The notes under the pieces: generated by a model | Told to the model about the DNA's origin: nothing | Seen by the model: the letters and a program-made list of their open reading frames with translations, nothing else | Database searches by the model: none | Program-made: the position numbers and the translations under genes | Shown: positions 34,936 through 46,099 of the stretch, in pieces | How the letters are laid out: each line of letters opens with the position of its first letter | Numbering within the stretch: the stretch's first letter is position 1 | NCBI GenBank assembly: GCA_023376005.1 | Contig: CM042176.1 | Span: forward strand, 15,546,212-15,610,211 | Direction of reading: 5' to 3' | Length of the DNA stretch: 64,000 bases | Origin: Doryteuthis pealeii | Lineage: Eukaryota > Mollusca > Cephalopoda > Myopsida > Loliginidae

Positions 34936-35426
34936 TAAGGCGTGTGCTAGATGTCCACTTCTACTTATAGACTCGCCGATAACCATGTGACCAACCTATT
35001 GACCAACCACTGGCAGTATTCTGCTGCTGATATTGTATTTATATCGGCTGTTCTGATCTTAGCTACTCACACCTGCTTTGAACCTTCGTGGACGCAAAAC
35101 ATAGGATTATATCACTGGACCTTTGACACTACGTAATATTCCAAAACTTAGGATTTATTCACTTACCAAAGGATTCTATAGTTCAGGACTTACTTACTTT
35201 AAGTCCTTTTCAACTGGCCAATGATGGCGGTCAGAAACTTAACACAGTGTAAGGCCTTCTTGGAGATTGTTACTTTTTGTGTCTCTTTTACTTATTTTTT
35301 TTTATATCTAATTTAATTTAATTCAATTTTATTTGCTTTAATTTTATTTTATCAATCCCCACAAATGAGACCATATTAATTTTTGGTGATTAAGAAATGT
35401 TTATGTTTTATGCGTTTCAATGTTTC

Positions 35427-35430
<4 letters not shown>
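34936..35430. other. No recognised feature
   Basis: The 61-codon frame at 34951-35136 has no recognisable domain. Downstream sequence is AT-rich. Confidence 0.4.
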
Positions 35431-35431
<1 letters not shown>

Positions 35432-35484
<53 letters not shown>

Positions 35485-35722
35485 GAGAAATGTGAGGATG
35501 TTAATCCGACAGTATGTGGAGAAAGGTAGAAAAACACGGGATGTTATGGAAACTGGATGTTTATTGTCGACGGCAATAAACACATAAGCATTTTGAGAAT
35601 GTCCATCATTGAAGCAGCTACTATATCCAAGTCCTGAAGATGGTCTAATTAAGACCGAAACGTTGCATCGTCGACAATAAACATCCAGTTTCCATAACAT
35701 CCCGTGTTTGTCTACCTTTCTC

Positions 35723-35758
<36 letters not shown>

Positions 35759-35760
35759 CA
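35432..35760. mobile_element. Penelope-like inverted repeat with hammerhead-like motif
   Basis: (TA)n lies at 35432-35481 and (CA)n/(TA)n at 35727-35760. Between them, ~35515-35573 (AACACGGGATGTTATGGAAA, TTTATTGTCGACG) is inverted at ~35669-35724. In the loop, 35634-35680 reads CTGAAGA, U, a 5-bp stem GGTCT/AGACC, GAAA, then CG..CG and GTC. Inverted terminal pieces flanked by microsatellites and bearing such motifs are typical of Penelope-like retroelements; no Penelope RT is present here. Confidence 0.55.
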
Positions 35761-35865
35761 AAGGTGGGGAAGGGCTTGTATAGAATTGCTCAATATAGAA
35801 AATTTATTTTAAATTGATTATTAATTTCTAACTGATCCTTAATTTTTAATTGATTATTAATGTTT

Positions 35866-36472
35866 AAGCCCCCTGTCGGCTGGGGTGTTAGAATACACCC
35901 ACTGCACATCTGCAGAGGGGTAAGATTCTCCCACTGGGTCCACCTGTTGGCCGTGGGTGACAACCTATGATGCTTAAAGACAGAACTCAAGTGGCTAAAC
36001 ATGACATGCAACACTCCACTTTAGCCCTTCTTGGGCTAGACGGGCGGGCGGGCGTATAGGCCCCCTCCAATCAATCGGCCGGTCGCGCCAAGCCCTAGTA
36101 CTTATAGGATTGCCTCAACCCTATTGCCTTTATGGCAATCCCCAACCCCTTTTTATCATATGGGTACTAGAAGGCAGTGGCTGAGGGTCTTCATGTCCCT
36201 CGAATGACGTTAAAATCTATCTGATAGTGAGGTTCCAGTTTTGGAGGTTTGGAGTATGTGGAGCACCCCTTCATCACCATTGCTCCCTGGTCAACTCTGA
36301 CCCAGAGTGGTAGTACCTGATAGGGTCCCATCTATGAGTTATAAATAAAAACGTGAGTTCATAAACAAAATTGAGTATCCATTAAGAATGAATTTATTTC
36401 AAATCTTTATCGGCATTAAATGACCCACTGAGGTTGATATGCCGTAAAACAAACCAAACCAAAACCGATTGA
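35866..36472 (+). mobile_element. R600 repeat, fullest copy, with LINE-A-like 3' tail
   Basis: A ~600-bp repeat beginning near CCCCTGTCGGCTGGGGTG and ending GGCATTAAATGACCCACTGA..GATATGCCGTAAAACAAA. The end matches the LINE-A 3' UTR end. Other copies or pieces: 4500-4720, 37757-37868, 40083-40545, 40880-41030, 41635-42000, 46100-46450, 55100-55140. No coding capacity is seen. It is probably a SINE-like passenger of LINE-A. Confidence 0.7.
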
Positions 36473-36584
36473 CGTTTAACTACTTATTTTTAATTTTGGT
36501 TATTAATTTTTAACTGATAATTTGATGTATTTTCAATTGATTATTAATCTTTAATTAACTATATTGTATTATCTGAAATCTATA

Positions 36585-36750
36585 TATTAATACTCATGTT
36601 CCTTAATTGTACAACCGTTAGCATCTTGCAACACCCTTTGGTTAAAAATGAGATCATCCAAATCATCCCAGATGAAATGCAAAACTGTAGATCCTGATTA
36701 TCTGGTGTTGCTTATCTGCCGAATTCTTATTTCTTATGGTCGGAGATTTC
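36585..36750 (+). repeat. R250 repeat copy
   Basis: It shares CACCCTTTGGTTAAAAATGAG and CCTGATTATCTGGTGTTG with 14403-14650 and 39068-39300. Confidence 0.6.
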
Positions 36751-36951
36751 GTAAAAGCACTGTATGAGAGTGCAGTCTACTTGCGGGCTTCACCTGTGCT
36801 TACTCAGGACAGCACGCGGCCTACAGGCAGTTTGTTTTACATACTTTAAATAAGATATATTTTGAAAATAGAAGTGTCTATTCAATTTTGTCATTTCTCT
36901 GTATGTAGATTTGTATAATATAGTTGAATTGTTTAGATTATAGAATAAATT

Positions 36952-37462
36952 GCAAATGATTTTTACTATAAAAATGTAATGGAAGTGATTTTTACTATGA
37001 AAATGCATTGGAAATGATTTTTACTATAAAAATGCATTGCAAATGATTTTTACTATGAAAATGCATTGGAAATGATTTTTTACTATAAAAATGCATTGGA
37101 AGTGATTTTTACTATAAAAATGCACTGGAAATGATTTTTACTATAAAAATGCATTGGAAGTGATTTTTACTAGAAAATGCACTGGAAATGATTTTACTAT
37201 AAAAATGCATTGGAAATGATTTTTACTATAAAAATGCATTGCAAATGATTTTTACTATAAAAATGCATTGGAAATGATTTTTACTATAAAAATGCATTGC
37301 AAATGATTTTTACTATAAAAATGCATTGGAAGTGATTTTTACGATAAAAATGCATTGCAAATGATTTTTACTATAAAAATGCATTGGAAGTGATTTTTAC
37401 GATAAAAATGCAATGGAAATAATTTTAACAATAAAAAAGCATTATGAATGATTTTTACTATA
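36952..37462. repeat. Minisatellite, ~28-30-bp unit (~17 copies)
   Basis: Unit close to GATTTTTACTATAAAAATGC plus ATTGGAAAT. It is a degenerate array with GAAAT/GAAGT/GCAAAT variants. The same unit type forms the array at 62985-63910. Confidence 0.9.
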
Positions 37463-37865
37463 AAAAATAGAAGTGTCTATTTTTACTTTTGTCATTTCTC
37501 TGTGTGTAGATTTGTGTAATATTGTTAAATTGTTTAGATTATTGAATAAATTGTGTTGTCTATTTTTAAACATGCTTAATGAATAATAAATCACAATAAA
37601 TAAATGAATAATAATAAATGAATAGTGAGTGAAAAAAAACTTTGCAAAATTTGCTAACGTGAATCACAATTTGACAGTTCGGAATGCTGTAACACAGCGT
37701 AACTCTCTTCTTTCACTCATTCTGCTATCTGTGCACTCAAAGATAAAGAAGTGTTGCATGGCATGGAACGCTTAGCCACCAGGATTCCGTCTTTAAGCAT
37801 CATGGGTCGGTACCCACAGCCAATTGGTGGCCCCATGTAGAGGGTAAGATTTTACCGCCCTACAG

Positions 37866-38220
37866 GGGTGAGTCATCTGAGGACCGCTAATAAAAATGTT
37901 CTCTGGGGGGGGGGCACAGTTAAGTCTGACGCTTTTACTCTCCCAACTGACCAAGTGATCAGTCTGAAAAAATTCTCTCCCAGCAATGCTGCACTCTTCT
38001 CACCAACACTATCAAAATATCTTTTCTCTCATTTGGTATCTTCGTCCTCAGTTGTATCATCGGAATCTCATCCGGACGCCCCAGCGCTCGGCGAAGTTAG
38101 TGAACGTCTCTCCACCAAAGGCCGTGTCGTTGTCCGTGAGTAATTCGGCAGGCGCCCACCTTTCATAGAATACAGTCTCCAGCATCCGACGCAGTAGAGG
38201 GTCTTGAACTTCGTCATCCC
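37866..38220 (-). mobile_element. LTR-retrotransposon integrase fragment
   Basis: On the minus strand, ~38220-38080 reads as a retroviral-type integrase core piece (RRMLETVFYERWAPAELL, TDNDTAFGGETFTNFAERWG), with the second catalytic Asp in TDND. Downstream the frame decays. A ~88-bp phrase at 37893-37980 (AGTTAAGTCTGACGCTTTTA) recurs at 38505-38590, on the other side of the gag-like piece, as LTR or near-LTR repeats would. Confidence 0.65.
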
Positions 38221-38224
38221 ATCC

Positions 38225-38600
38225 CTATCCATCCCCAAGAGGAGTACAATCGCGAACTGCAGATTTGGATAGACAACGGCTGGCTGCTTCCGTACCCCAA
38301 GTTGATACCCCTCTTTGACGGGGCCGATTCTGGATGGGATATTCTGCTAGCCTGTTTTTCAACGTGGCTGGTGGCTGGTTGTCGGACCACTTCCACGATG
38401 CAGTCCAAATTCTTTCACGTGCATCATACTCTGCACAGAAGTCGGTCCCGTCAAAGAGGGGTATCAACTTGGGGTCGAAGGCCATAATGCCGAAATAGCT
38501 TCTAATAAGAATGTTCTCGGGGGTGGGGGGACAGTTAAGTCCGACGCTTTTACTCTCCCAACTGACCAAGTGTTCAGTCTGAAAAGTTCTCATCACATCA
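38225..38600 (-). mobile_element. gag-like fragment of an LTR retrotransposon
   Basis: The minus-strand frame (38225-38596) contains AFDPKLIPLFDGTDFCAEYD, resembling the start of Gypsy-type gag proteins. Part of it is also present as an inverted copy (TTGATACCCCTCTTTGACGG at 38300 against 38447), so the locus is rearranged. The pol region between gag and integrase is deleted. Confidence 0.5.
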
Positions 38601-38807
38601 CTTCAATCACGTTCGTGGTTTCTCTCGCCACAGGACCTATGGACCATTCTCGACCTCGATGGATCGCCGACCAATCAATCATACACACAGTGTTTCAGCC
38701 ACTCTACTTTCCGATCCATTTCAGATGTCTTTTGTCATGGCCGGTAATCTCCAGGAAATTTCGAATTGAACTTTTTTCCACTGGTCTCATTCCGCTGTCC
38801 ATACCTT

Positions 38808-39050
38808 GGACCATGTGACCTTTAGGCACCCCTTTTGCAATATCGTTTCATAAGGACATTTTTTTCATTTACACCGTCAAAATCCGGTTGTTTGTTAACA
38901 TACGATTTTTAGAGATTTTTAAAATTATAAAACTAACCCCTATCCCTAACCCTAACCCCTAACAAACAACCGGGTATTGACGGTGTAAATGAAAAAAAAT
39001 GTTCTTATGAAACGAGATCGCAAAAGGGGTGCCTAAAAGTCATATGGTCC
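38808..39050. mobile_element. MITE M3 with telomere-like core
   Basis: Ends GGACCATGTGACC / catATGGTCC, ~90-bp inverted arms (GACGGTGTAAATGAAAAA and its inverse), and an exact 8-bp target duplication CATACCTT (38800-38807, 39051-39058). The loop contains CCTATCCCTAACCCTAACCC. A second copy is at 58540-58787. Confidence 0.9.
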
Positions 39051-39067
39051 CATACCTTGGGTTTATC

Positions 39068-39340
39068 TCATCTACATATTAATACTTGTGTTCCTTAAAA
39101 GTACAACCTTTGTGAGACCTTCCAAATTGTCCAAGATGAAAGGCAAAGTAGGTCCTGATTATCTGGTGTTGCTTATCCACCGAATTCCTATTTCTTATGA
39201 GTGTCCTAACTTATGGACCATTCTGATTTATTTTATTATGAAGAAAGAAAGGGAAAAAAGAGATATGCTACACAGAAAAATACAATGCTTTTGCCGAAGT
39301 CGTGAAGGTGATCACCCACACTGGATTGGGAGTTGCCGAA
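39068..39340 (+). repeat. R250 repeat copy
   Basis: It shares CTTGTGTTCCTTAA and CCTGATTATCTGGTGTTG with the copies at 14403 and 36585. Confidence 0.55.
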
Positions 39341-39507
39341 CTACTATTTAAGTGGCACTAAAGATCCACACACGAACACATGCATATACATACATATCCA
39401 TATAGGATTTTCTTCTTAATTTTACACATACATAAACTTATACCTATTTGCTCTATGGTTTGGTGTATGGCTTTGGTGTCCTGGGTTTTAGGAACCGGTT
39501 TTTAGAA

Positions 39508-39720
39508 GCGCAGTGGTGTACTGGTTAGAGTCATAGGAAATGGACTCGTCGACCTAAGTTCAAATCCTGGACGAAGCCACAGTTCACATAGTGCTAATAC
39601 CCTTAGGAAGGATATGAATCCAACTATTCTCCCTCCAGCTATGGGTGAATAGTAGGGCCGACTGGGCTTTTTAACCTTGGTTAGGCAACCTGTCTAGAAG
39701 GAAAACTCTGAATTCAAATG
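39508..39720 (+). mobile_element. SINE S2 copy
   Basis: A-box-like GTGGTGTACTGGTTAGAG and B-box-like AGTTCAAATCCTGG, then the S2 body (CTCCCTCCAGCTATGGGTGA). Confidence 0.75.
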
Positions 39721-40082
39721 TATTCACTACTATAATAGGTCCAGTCCTACTTAGTGATTTATTTCAATTTTTTTTTAAGTAAAAGTTTTTTTAGGCCTAC
39801 CTGGCCTTGCCTGATTGTTGATGTTATTGAACCATCTGGTTACTGTACTGTGATCAACTGCACCTTAACCTTTCACACAACAAATGTTTTTGCTTGCTGT
39901 GAAGTTATGGCACAACATGCTAGCACACCAACTATCACGATACTACCAATTAGAGTGGTTACTTTCACAGCTTGAACTGGTTTAGTCACATGAGCACGTA
40001 CTAAAATATTGCACAACTTTTGACTCTTCAAGCAAGAGCCAAATAAATATTGCATGTCATTGATGGTCAGCCAATACATTTT
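39721..40082. other. No recognised feature
   Basis: Two overlapping short frames (39754-39975 + and 39873-40079 -) lack any recognisable domain. Confidence 0.35.
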
Positions 40083-40545
40083 TTGGTTTGTTTTGTTTTA
40101 CGGCATATCAACCTCAATGGGTCATTTAATGCCGATAACGTTTTGAAATAAATCAATTCTTAATGGATAATACAATTTTTTTATAAATACATTTTTCTAT
40201 TTAACCCATAGATGGGACCCTAACAGGTACTACCACTCCGGGTCAGAGTGGACCAGGGAGCAATGGTGATGAAGGGGTGCTCCACATTCCCCAAACCTCC
40301 AAAACTGGAACCTCACCATCAGATAGAGTTTAACGTCATTCCCAGGACATGTAGACCCGCAGCCACCGCCTTCTAGCACCCATATGATAAAAAGGGGTTG
40401 GGGCTTGCCATAAGGGCAACAGGGTTGGGAAAATCATATAGGTACTAGGGCTTGACGTGACCAGCCGATTGATCGGAGGGGGCCCTCTCCAACCGCCCGT
40501 CTAGCCCAAGATAGGGCCAAAGTGAGTATTGCATGTCATGATTTT
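40083..40545 (-). mobile_element. R600 repeat copy
   Basis: Starts on the plus strand with the inverse LINE-A-like tail (TACGGCATATCAACCTCAAT) and continues to the CGTCTAGCCCAAG region. It is nearly identical to 46100-46450 over their shared length. Its head piece resumes at 40880-41030. Confidence 0.7.
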
Positions 40546-41047
40546 AAAAGGCCTACTATTTGCTAAGGAGATTTGTAAAGTTATTGTGTGAAAAAGAAAA
40601 GGAAAAGAAAACCTATTTTACGTGGCACTGATTTAATACGAGAAATGAAAAAGGAATGTTTCAAAGAGATCTCTTCATTAAGTCTCTCATTGTTTAAATA
40701 TTTTGCATTATCACATTTGACTCCATAGCTTCAAGAACACTTTTGAACTTTTAACTGTGACCATTTCATATGAACTTTTGACTATGACCATTTTATACGA
40801 ACTTTCAACTGTGACCATTATATAAGCGTTTAATTGTGAACTTTATAAACATATAACAAAAGACAGAAGGATTTTAACCCTCTACAGAAGTGCAGTTTGT
40901 GTATTCTAAAGCTTCAGCCAAAAGGGCTATGCCATCTAAAGACCCATGGACGGGATTGGGACTAGAAGACAAGCATTCTCGACCTCGAGAGATAGCCAAT
41001 CAATCAATCATACACACTAAAAATTATCACGTACCAAAATATCGCAA

Positions 41048-41550
41048 GGTAATATTCCGTCCCGGCCTCCTGCCTCAAAAACCACTAGCCAGTGGCTGCT
41101 GAAAAAAAGACACCAGTTACGATTGAAGTCCGTAGCCGAAGCGGTGTCACTTGAAAAAAAAACAAACAAAAACAAAACAATCAGCTTAGGGCGTTTTTTC
41201 CCCGAAAACCCAACCCCAACCCTAACTCTAACCCTAACTCTAAACCCCCTAGTTAAAATTAACAGTTTTATTACAAAATCTGTGGGTTCTGTTTTTTCTG
41301 GGTCGCCCTGTATACAGTGGACACAGAAAAAAGAGCCCAAATTGTTTATTTATTTTCCCATTAAACTAACCCTAAACCCCAACCCCAACCCTGACCCTAA
41401 CCCTAACACTAAACCCTAACCCTAGTTTTTTTTTTTCAATTGACACCGCTTCGGCTACGGACTTCAATCGTAGCTGGTGTTTTTTTATCAGCAGCCACCG
41501 CCTAGCGGTTTTTGAGGCAGGTGGCCGGGACGGAACTCTGCGAATATACC
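41048..41550. mobile_element. Foldback element M5 with telomere-like core
   Basis: ~105-bp inverted arms, GGTAATATTCCGTCCC on the left and CGGAACTCTGCGAATATACC on the right, including CTCAAAAACC..CTAGC and GAAGTCCGTAGCCGAAGC. The flanks TATCGCAA (41040-41047) and TATTGCAA (41552-41559) indicate an 8-bp duplication; the uninterrupted site is seen in the R600 copy near 41996. The core has (CCCTAA)-like runs and two M4 half-elements meeting head to head (CGCCCTGTATACAG). The sister copy is at 50364-50870. Confidence 0.8.
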
Positions 41551-41634
41551 GTATTGCAAAACTTTTGACTCACCCTCTTCAAAATTCAACTCAAGATAAA
41601 ATGTGGTCATTGAAACGTTCCTCAACAAGATGTC

Positions 41635-41943
41635 TCTAGATAGATGCTAGGGCTTGATATGGGCAGCTGATTGATCGGAAGGGGCCTCTCCGACCTCCCA
41701 TCTAGCCTAAGCAAGGGACAAAGAAATATTGCATGTCATTGACTGCTCAACCACCAGGATTCCGTCTTTAAGCATAATGTGTCGCTACACACAGCCAACA
41801 GGTGGTCCCATTGGGTGGGATTTTTTTACCACAGAAGAGTAGTTGGTGTATTCTAAAGTTCTAGCCGACATGGCTGAGCCATCTAAAGACCCATGGACAG
41901 GACTGAGAATAGAAGACAACTATCCTCGACCTCAAAGGGATTG

Positions 41944-41975
<32 letters not shown>

Positions 41976-42085
41976 ACACACTGAAAATTATCACGTACCA
42001 AAATATTGCAAAACTTTTGACTCACCCTCTTCAAAATTCAACTCAAGATAAATTGCTGTTTATATATATATATTTATTTCAATAA
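41635..42085 (-). mobile_element. R600 repeat copy (head region)
   Basis: Matches the R600 head and its 5' extension, with a (CAAT)n run at ~41945-41972. 42086-42346 holds nothing recognised besides a short (TG)n. Confidence 0.55.
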
Positions 42086-42346
42086 TTTTTCTCATTGTCT
42101 CAAAGAATCATTTTCTTCGTTCGCACACTGCCTTCTTGGGTACTTGTCCCTCTTAAGATGGAATATTCGGGCTTACTTTTGGTTTGAAGGGTTGATACTC
42201 TACAATCACTTCCTTAGCTGGAAGAAGAAGAAGAATACAATGGAAAATTTAAAAACTGCAAATGGAAATATGATGGATATTCAATAAATAAGGACCGGAT
42301 TGTGCGTGCATGTGTGTGTGTGTGCTCGACTAGTATTCATGAATAA

Positions 42347-43252
42347 TCTTATTATAATGGAGATTGTGTGTTTTTCTGTCTGTAACCGAAACTATATTAC
42401 TAATCGAGTCACAATTAACATAGTTATTTACATCACATTCTTCATGATTTTATTTATATTTAAACCTCAATTATTAATAAAATTGCTTCACCTTTTTATT
42501 AGTGTTGTCCATATCTACATGATATTTTCCACGTACCCCACTTGTACGGGTTAGGCACAAGGCCCTATTTATGTGGGACCACCCACAAGCCGAGACTCGT
42601 GGGGTGGCGGGTGAAAAATTGCGTCGATCCCGTCGGCATTCCCCCTCAAGGGGGGCGCATCAGGCACTGGGCAATAAACCCATCCCTGCCCCTTTAAATC
42701 AAGGGGGCAGGTGTTGCCTGGGGGGATGGCCCCCTGGGATCGATGCTATTAACTCGTAAAGATCCAGGGCCGAAGCCACTGGACCCCCGGCGTTGGCCGG
42801 ATCTACATACTAATAACATGCTATTGTATTTATATATACAAAAAAATAGCGGTTTGCAGTGTGAACGGGAAGGCTAATTTGCATATTGATATTAAAAATG
42901 TGATTTTATTAAATATGTGCTTCGTATTATTGATTTCTAACTGTTTGGTTTTATTTTAATGAATATAAGCAAAAATCTCTCCAATGAATCTTAAATGAAA
43001 TCCATTAACAAGAAAAAATAAGTGTAATTTTATTCTTTATTTCCTAATTTAACTAAATAGTTAAATAAGTAAAATTCAGCAATGAAAGACGGCAGTGATG
43101 GAAGAGTAAGTTTCATTTCTATTTTTCTATTATACCCCCACTCTGTTTCAAATCGTTTTATCTGCATTCTTATTAGACTTTCTAATTTAATACGATATTT
43201 CATTACATTAAAACTTAAATACTTGCACCCGGAGGGTGCATATATTTGCTAG
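42347..43252 (+). mobile_element. Helitron-like element, copy C, interrupted
   Basis: Starts TCTTATTATAATGG and ends TTTGCTAG, with a perfect GCACCCGGAGGGTGC hairpin ahead of the end; A/T flanks. A GC-rich 280-bp element plus an 8-bp target duplication interrupts it, leaving ~618 bp of Helitron sequence. Confidence 0.85.
42521..42800 (+). mobile_element. GC-rich SINE-like element, copy 2, with target duplication
   Basis: Inserted in Helitron copy C: ATCTACAT occurs at 42513-42520 and 42801-42808, and copy B shows the empty site. The 280-bp element is close to 15190-15484. No inverted termini are seen, which argues against a cut-and-paste element. Confidence 0.85.
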
Positions 43253-43437
43253 TGTAAGTAATATATCTAAACCAGGGCTTCTAAAAATGATCTCTATAGA
43301 CCCCAGGGTTCTTAGTAAAATTTTAGCAGTGTCAATTCATGTACAGGGTGAGTCAAAATGCACGCAAATTTATATTGTTCAAAATTATTCCACCAATCAT
43401 ATATTAGTTAACATTACTTTTATATATGTTATAGATA

Positions 43438-44091
43438 CTAGCAAATATATGCACCCTCCGGGTGCAAGTATTTAAGTTTTAATGTAATAAAATATTGTAT
43501 TAAATTAGAAAGACTAATGAAACTAAATAAGAATACAGATAAAAAGATTTGAAACAGAGGTAGTATAATAAAAGATTTGAAACAGAGGGAGTATAATAAA
43601 AAATGGAACAACTGAAACTTACTCTTCCATCACTCTCGTCTTTCATTGTTATTTTTTCTAATTTAAGTATTTAGTTAAAGAGGAAGTAAAGAATAAAATG
43701 ACAGTTATTTTATCTTGTTAATGGATTTCATTTAAGATTCATTGAAGAGATTTTTGCTTATATTCATTAAAATAAAACCAAACAGTTAGAAATCAATAAT
43801 ACTAAGCACATATTTATTAAATTCGATTTTTTAATATTAATATGCAAATTAGTCTTCCCGTTCACATTGTAAACCGCTATTTTGTTGTATATATAAATAT
43901 AATTGCATGTTGTTAGTATGTAGACATAGTTAACAGTATTAATAATGTAAGACAATTTTATTAATAATTGAGGCTTAGATAAAAATAAAATCATGGAGAA
44001 TGTGATGTCAATAACTAAGAGAATTGTGACTTGAGTAGGAATATAGTTTCGGTTACAGACGGAAAAGCACACAATCTCCATTATAATAAGA
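43438..44091 (-). mobile_element. Non-autonomous Helitron-like element, copy D
   Basis: On the minus strand it starts TCTTATTATAATGG at 44091 and ends ATATTTGCTAG at 43438, with A/T flanks and the GCACCCTCCGGGTGC hairpin (minus: GCACCCGGAGGGTGC). It is inserted inside the mariner element and lies tail to tail with copy C, 185 bp away. Confidence 0.85.
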
Positions 44092-44150
44092 TATGCATGG
44101 CGTTTGTATAATTAATGTTTTTTTATACTTTACACGTCATTATTTACATC

Positions 44151-44534
44151 ATGCCACTTGATTTGGAAACTAGACTGGAGCTAGTAAAATTGTATTATAA
44201 GAATAAAGAAAAATGCAGCTGCAACAATGAGAGCATACAAAAAGATAAAACCATACGAAACAATCCATTTCCTTTATCTACTCTGACACGATTAATAAAA
44301 ATATTCAAGAGCACAAAAACACTCCATAATTTACCATCAAGAGGCAGGCCGTCACTGGAGGAAAATCGTGTGGGTGCTGTTGTAGAGGCAATCACAAGCT
44401 GTTGTAGAGGCAATCAACTAATCCACTTGGCCATGCAAGTTCAAGAGGTGTAGCTGAACTCAGAGGCATTCCTCAACGCAGTGTGACACGGATTCTTCAT
44501 CACCACGGTATGCAGCCTTACCGCATGAGCCTTA
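44151..44534 (+). pseudogene. Mariner-type transposase N-terminal DNA-binding region
   Basis: From MPLDLETRLELVKLYYKNKE the frame gives a first helix-turn-helix (TLTRLIKIFKS), a GRP linker (LPSRGRPSLEENR), then a short tandem duplication (GTAGAGGCAATCA twice near 44381-44420) that shifts the frame. The second helix-turn-helix (LRGIPQRSVTRILHHHG) continues in a new frame to ~44530. This bipartite DNA-binding layout is that of Tc1/mariner-type transposases. No DDE catalytic residues remain. Confidence 0.75.
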
Positions 44535-44647
44535 TATTTGCGTGCATTTTGACTCACCCTGTATAGGGGACCACAGAGGTGAATTTACTCGTTTGAATTT
44601 ACTAATCCCATTTATAACTGAACAAAAATCATTGTATTAAACAAGGG

Positions 44648-45292
44648 AGATTATTTTTGCATCTGAAGTGGAGCGCCATACTTACCATCAGCTCACCACT
44701 TGACCGCACAGATCCAAGCTGAGCTACTGATGCGTTGAGTTGGCAAAGGCCGAGTATTGAACCCACAACCTCAAGTTTCCTAGGCGGATCCTCTATCGAC
44801 TAGGTAAATTCTAAGATATCCCTTTTTTTATATAAGTAAAGTCGTCGGGGCGGCCTAAAGTCGGTATCAACCAATCAGCGAGGGAGTCTATCCCCTTTTC
44901 AATAGCGCTAGACCAAGGAGATTGTTTTGGCGTCTGAGGTGGAGCGCCACACCTACCATCAGCTCCTTACTTTACCGCACAGATCCCTGTGCTACTCATA
45001 CGCTGAGTTGGCGAGGACCGGTATCGAACTAGGAACCTTGTGGTTTCTAGCCGAACGCTCTACCGACTGAGCTAACCCGGCCCCTAAGCTAACCCGGCCC
45101 CTTTTCCCATATCTCACAAACCATCCGAGTGAGATGGACAAGACATGCTGGACACTACTGGAGAAACAAGGATGAACTCATATGTGACGTTCTCCTGTGC
45201 TACTCAAACGCTGAGTTGGCGAGGGCCGGTATCGAACCAGGAACTCTGTGGTTCCTAGTCGAACGCTCTACCGACTGAACTAAACCAGTCCT
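44648..45292 (-). mobile_element. SINE S1 copies (three) with LINE-B fragment
   Basis: Three minus-strand S1 copies: a diverged one (44648-44815), a fuller one (44836-45095, with GCTAACCCGGCCCC duplicated at the end) and a partial one (45196-45292). Between the last two, 45096-45195 is a plus-strand LINE-B fragment (HCWRSKDEL-equivalent region, GGACACTACTGGAGAAACAA). Confidence 0.75.
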
Positions 45293-46099
45293 ATACTTTT
45301 TGACATTGTTATGTATTACGAGTAACTCGAAAGTTAAAAGGGAACACCCCCAGAACATTCTCGAAACTCCGTGACGTCAGAGCTGAGGTCCGTGTCACAT
45401 TGAATGACCCCAATCTGGAACAGAATTTCTTTGACCAGTCTTGTCACGTCGGCCGGCCTCTGAAGAGGAGGAAGGCAAAGGGATGAACGGAAATACGCCC
45501 CCACCTCTCTTTAGGGGAAGGAAATAGATCCCTATTATTTAGTTTAGTTTTTTACTCAGGAGTTTTTTGGCGAAGATAGTTGGACGTTTCACCTCGTTGA
45601 GGGTGGGCGAAAATCGCCTTCATGCGGCATAGAAGAGAAGTTTACTACTATAGTCAGTTGGAATCCCGATATCATCTTCATAGGGACAGAAGAAATTAGA
45701 CCCAGGGTGGTCATCCACACAGCTAGGAGCCGAATGGAAACGAAGTAACTAAAACGAAGATAAGTGCCAGATTCCGTCATGGAATTTTTAATAGATTTCA
45801 TACTTCCCTTCAATTTACATGTATACTTATGGGGATTCAAATTATCCCGACAAATATTTCTATTGCGGATGTATACATATAATCATGCTCATAAAATTTC
45901 CCATCTTTTCTCTCCTCCCAACTTTCGACTTCCTAAATAAAATTATATTTTAAAAATACGTATTATGTCTTATTGTTATTTGCCAATTTTTGCATGTACA
46001 CCTTTCACTTTTCTTTGGTCTCTGAAGGAATAGCGTGTAAACATTTGAAAGCAATAGGCGTACGTAACAACAGAAAGTTCAAATAATAGAGAGGGTATT
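45293..46099. other. Unassigned, partly GC-rich sequence
   Basis: A plus-strand frame at ~45562-45747 (SWTFHLVEGGRKSPSCGIEE..., stop TAA) and a minus-strand frame at 45589-45840 overlap; neither is recognised. The last exon of the alpha-2-macroglobulin-like gene could lie near here or further left but was not identified. Confidence 0.35.

Larger units (their letters stand above)
43344..44561 (+). mobile_element. TA-flanked Tc1/mariner-type element, internally deleted
   Basis: Perfect 26-bp inverted ends (CAGGGTGAGTCAAAATGCAC...) at 43344-43369 and 44536-44561, each flanked by TA, the mariner-superfamily target duplication. The inside holds a 5' region, a Helitron copy on the minus strand (43438-44091) and a transposase N-terminus. 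The catalytic domain is missing: the right terminus follows directly after the second helix-turn-helix. Confidence 0.9.

Noticed and set aside
45562..45840. Last exon of the alpha-2-macroglobulin-like gene (minus), or a plus-strand gene
   Set aside because: Neither strand's frame matches the expected C-terminal strand, and no acceptor with the needed phase 1 was found. Left unassigned.
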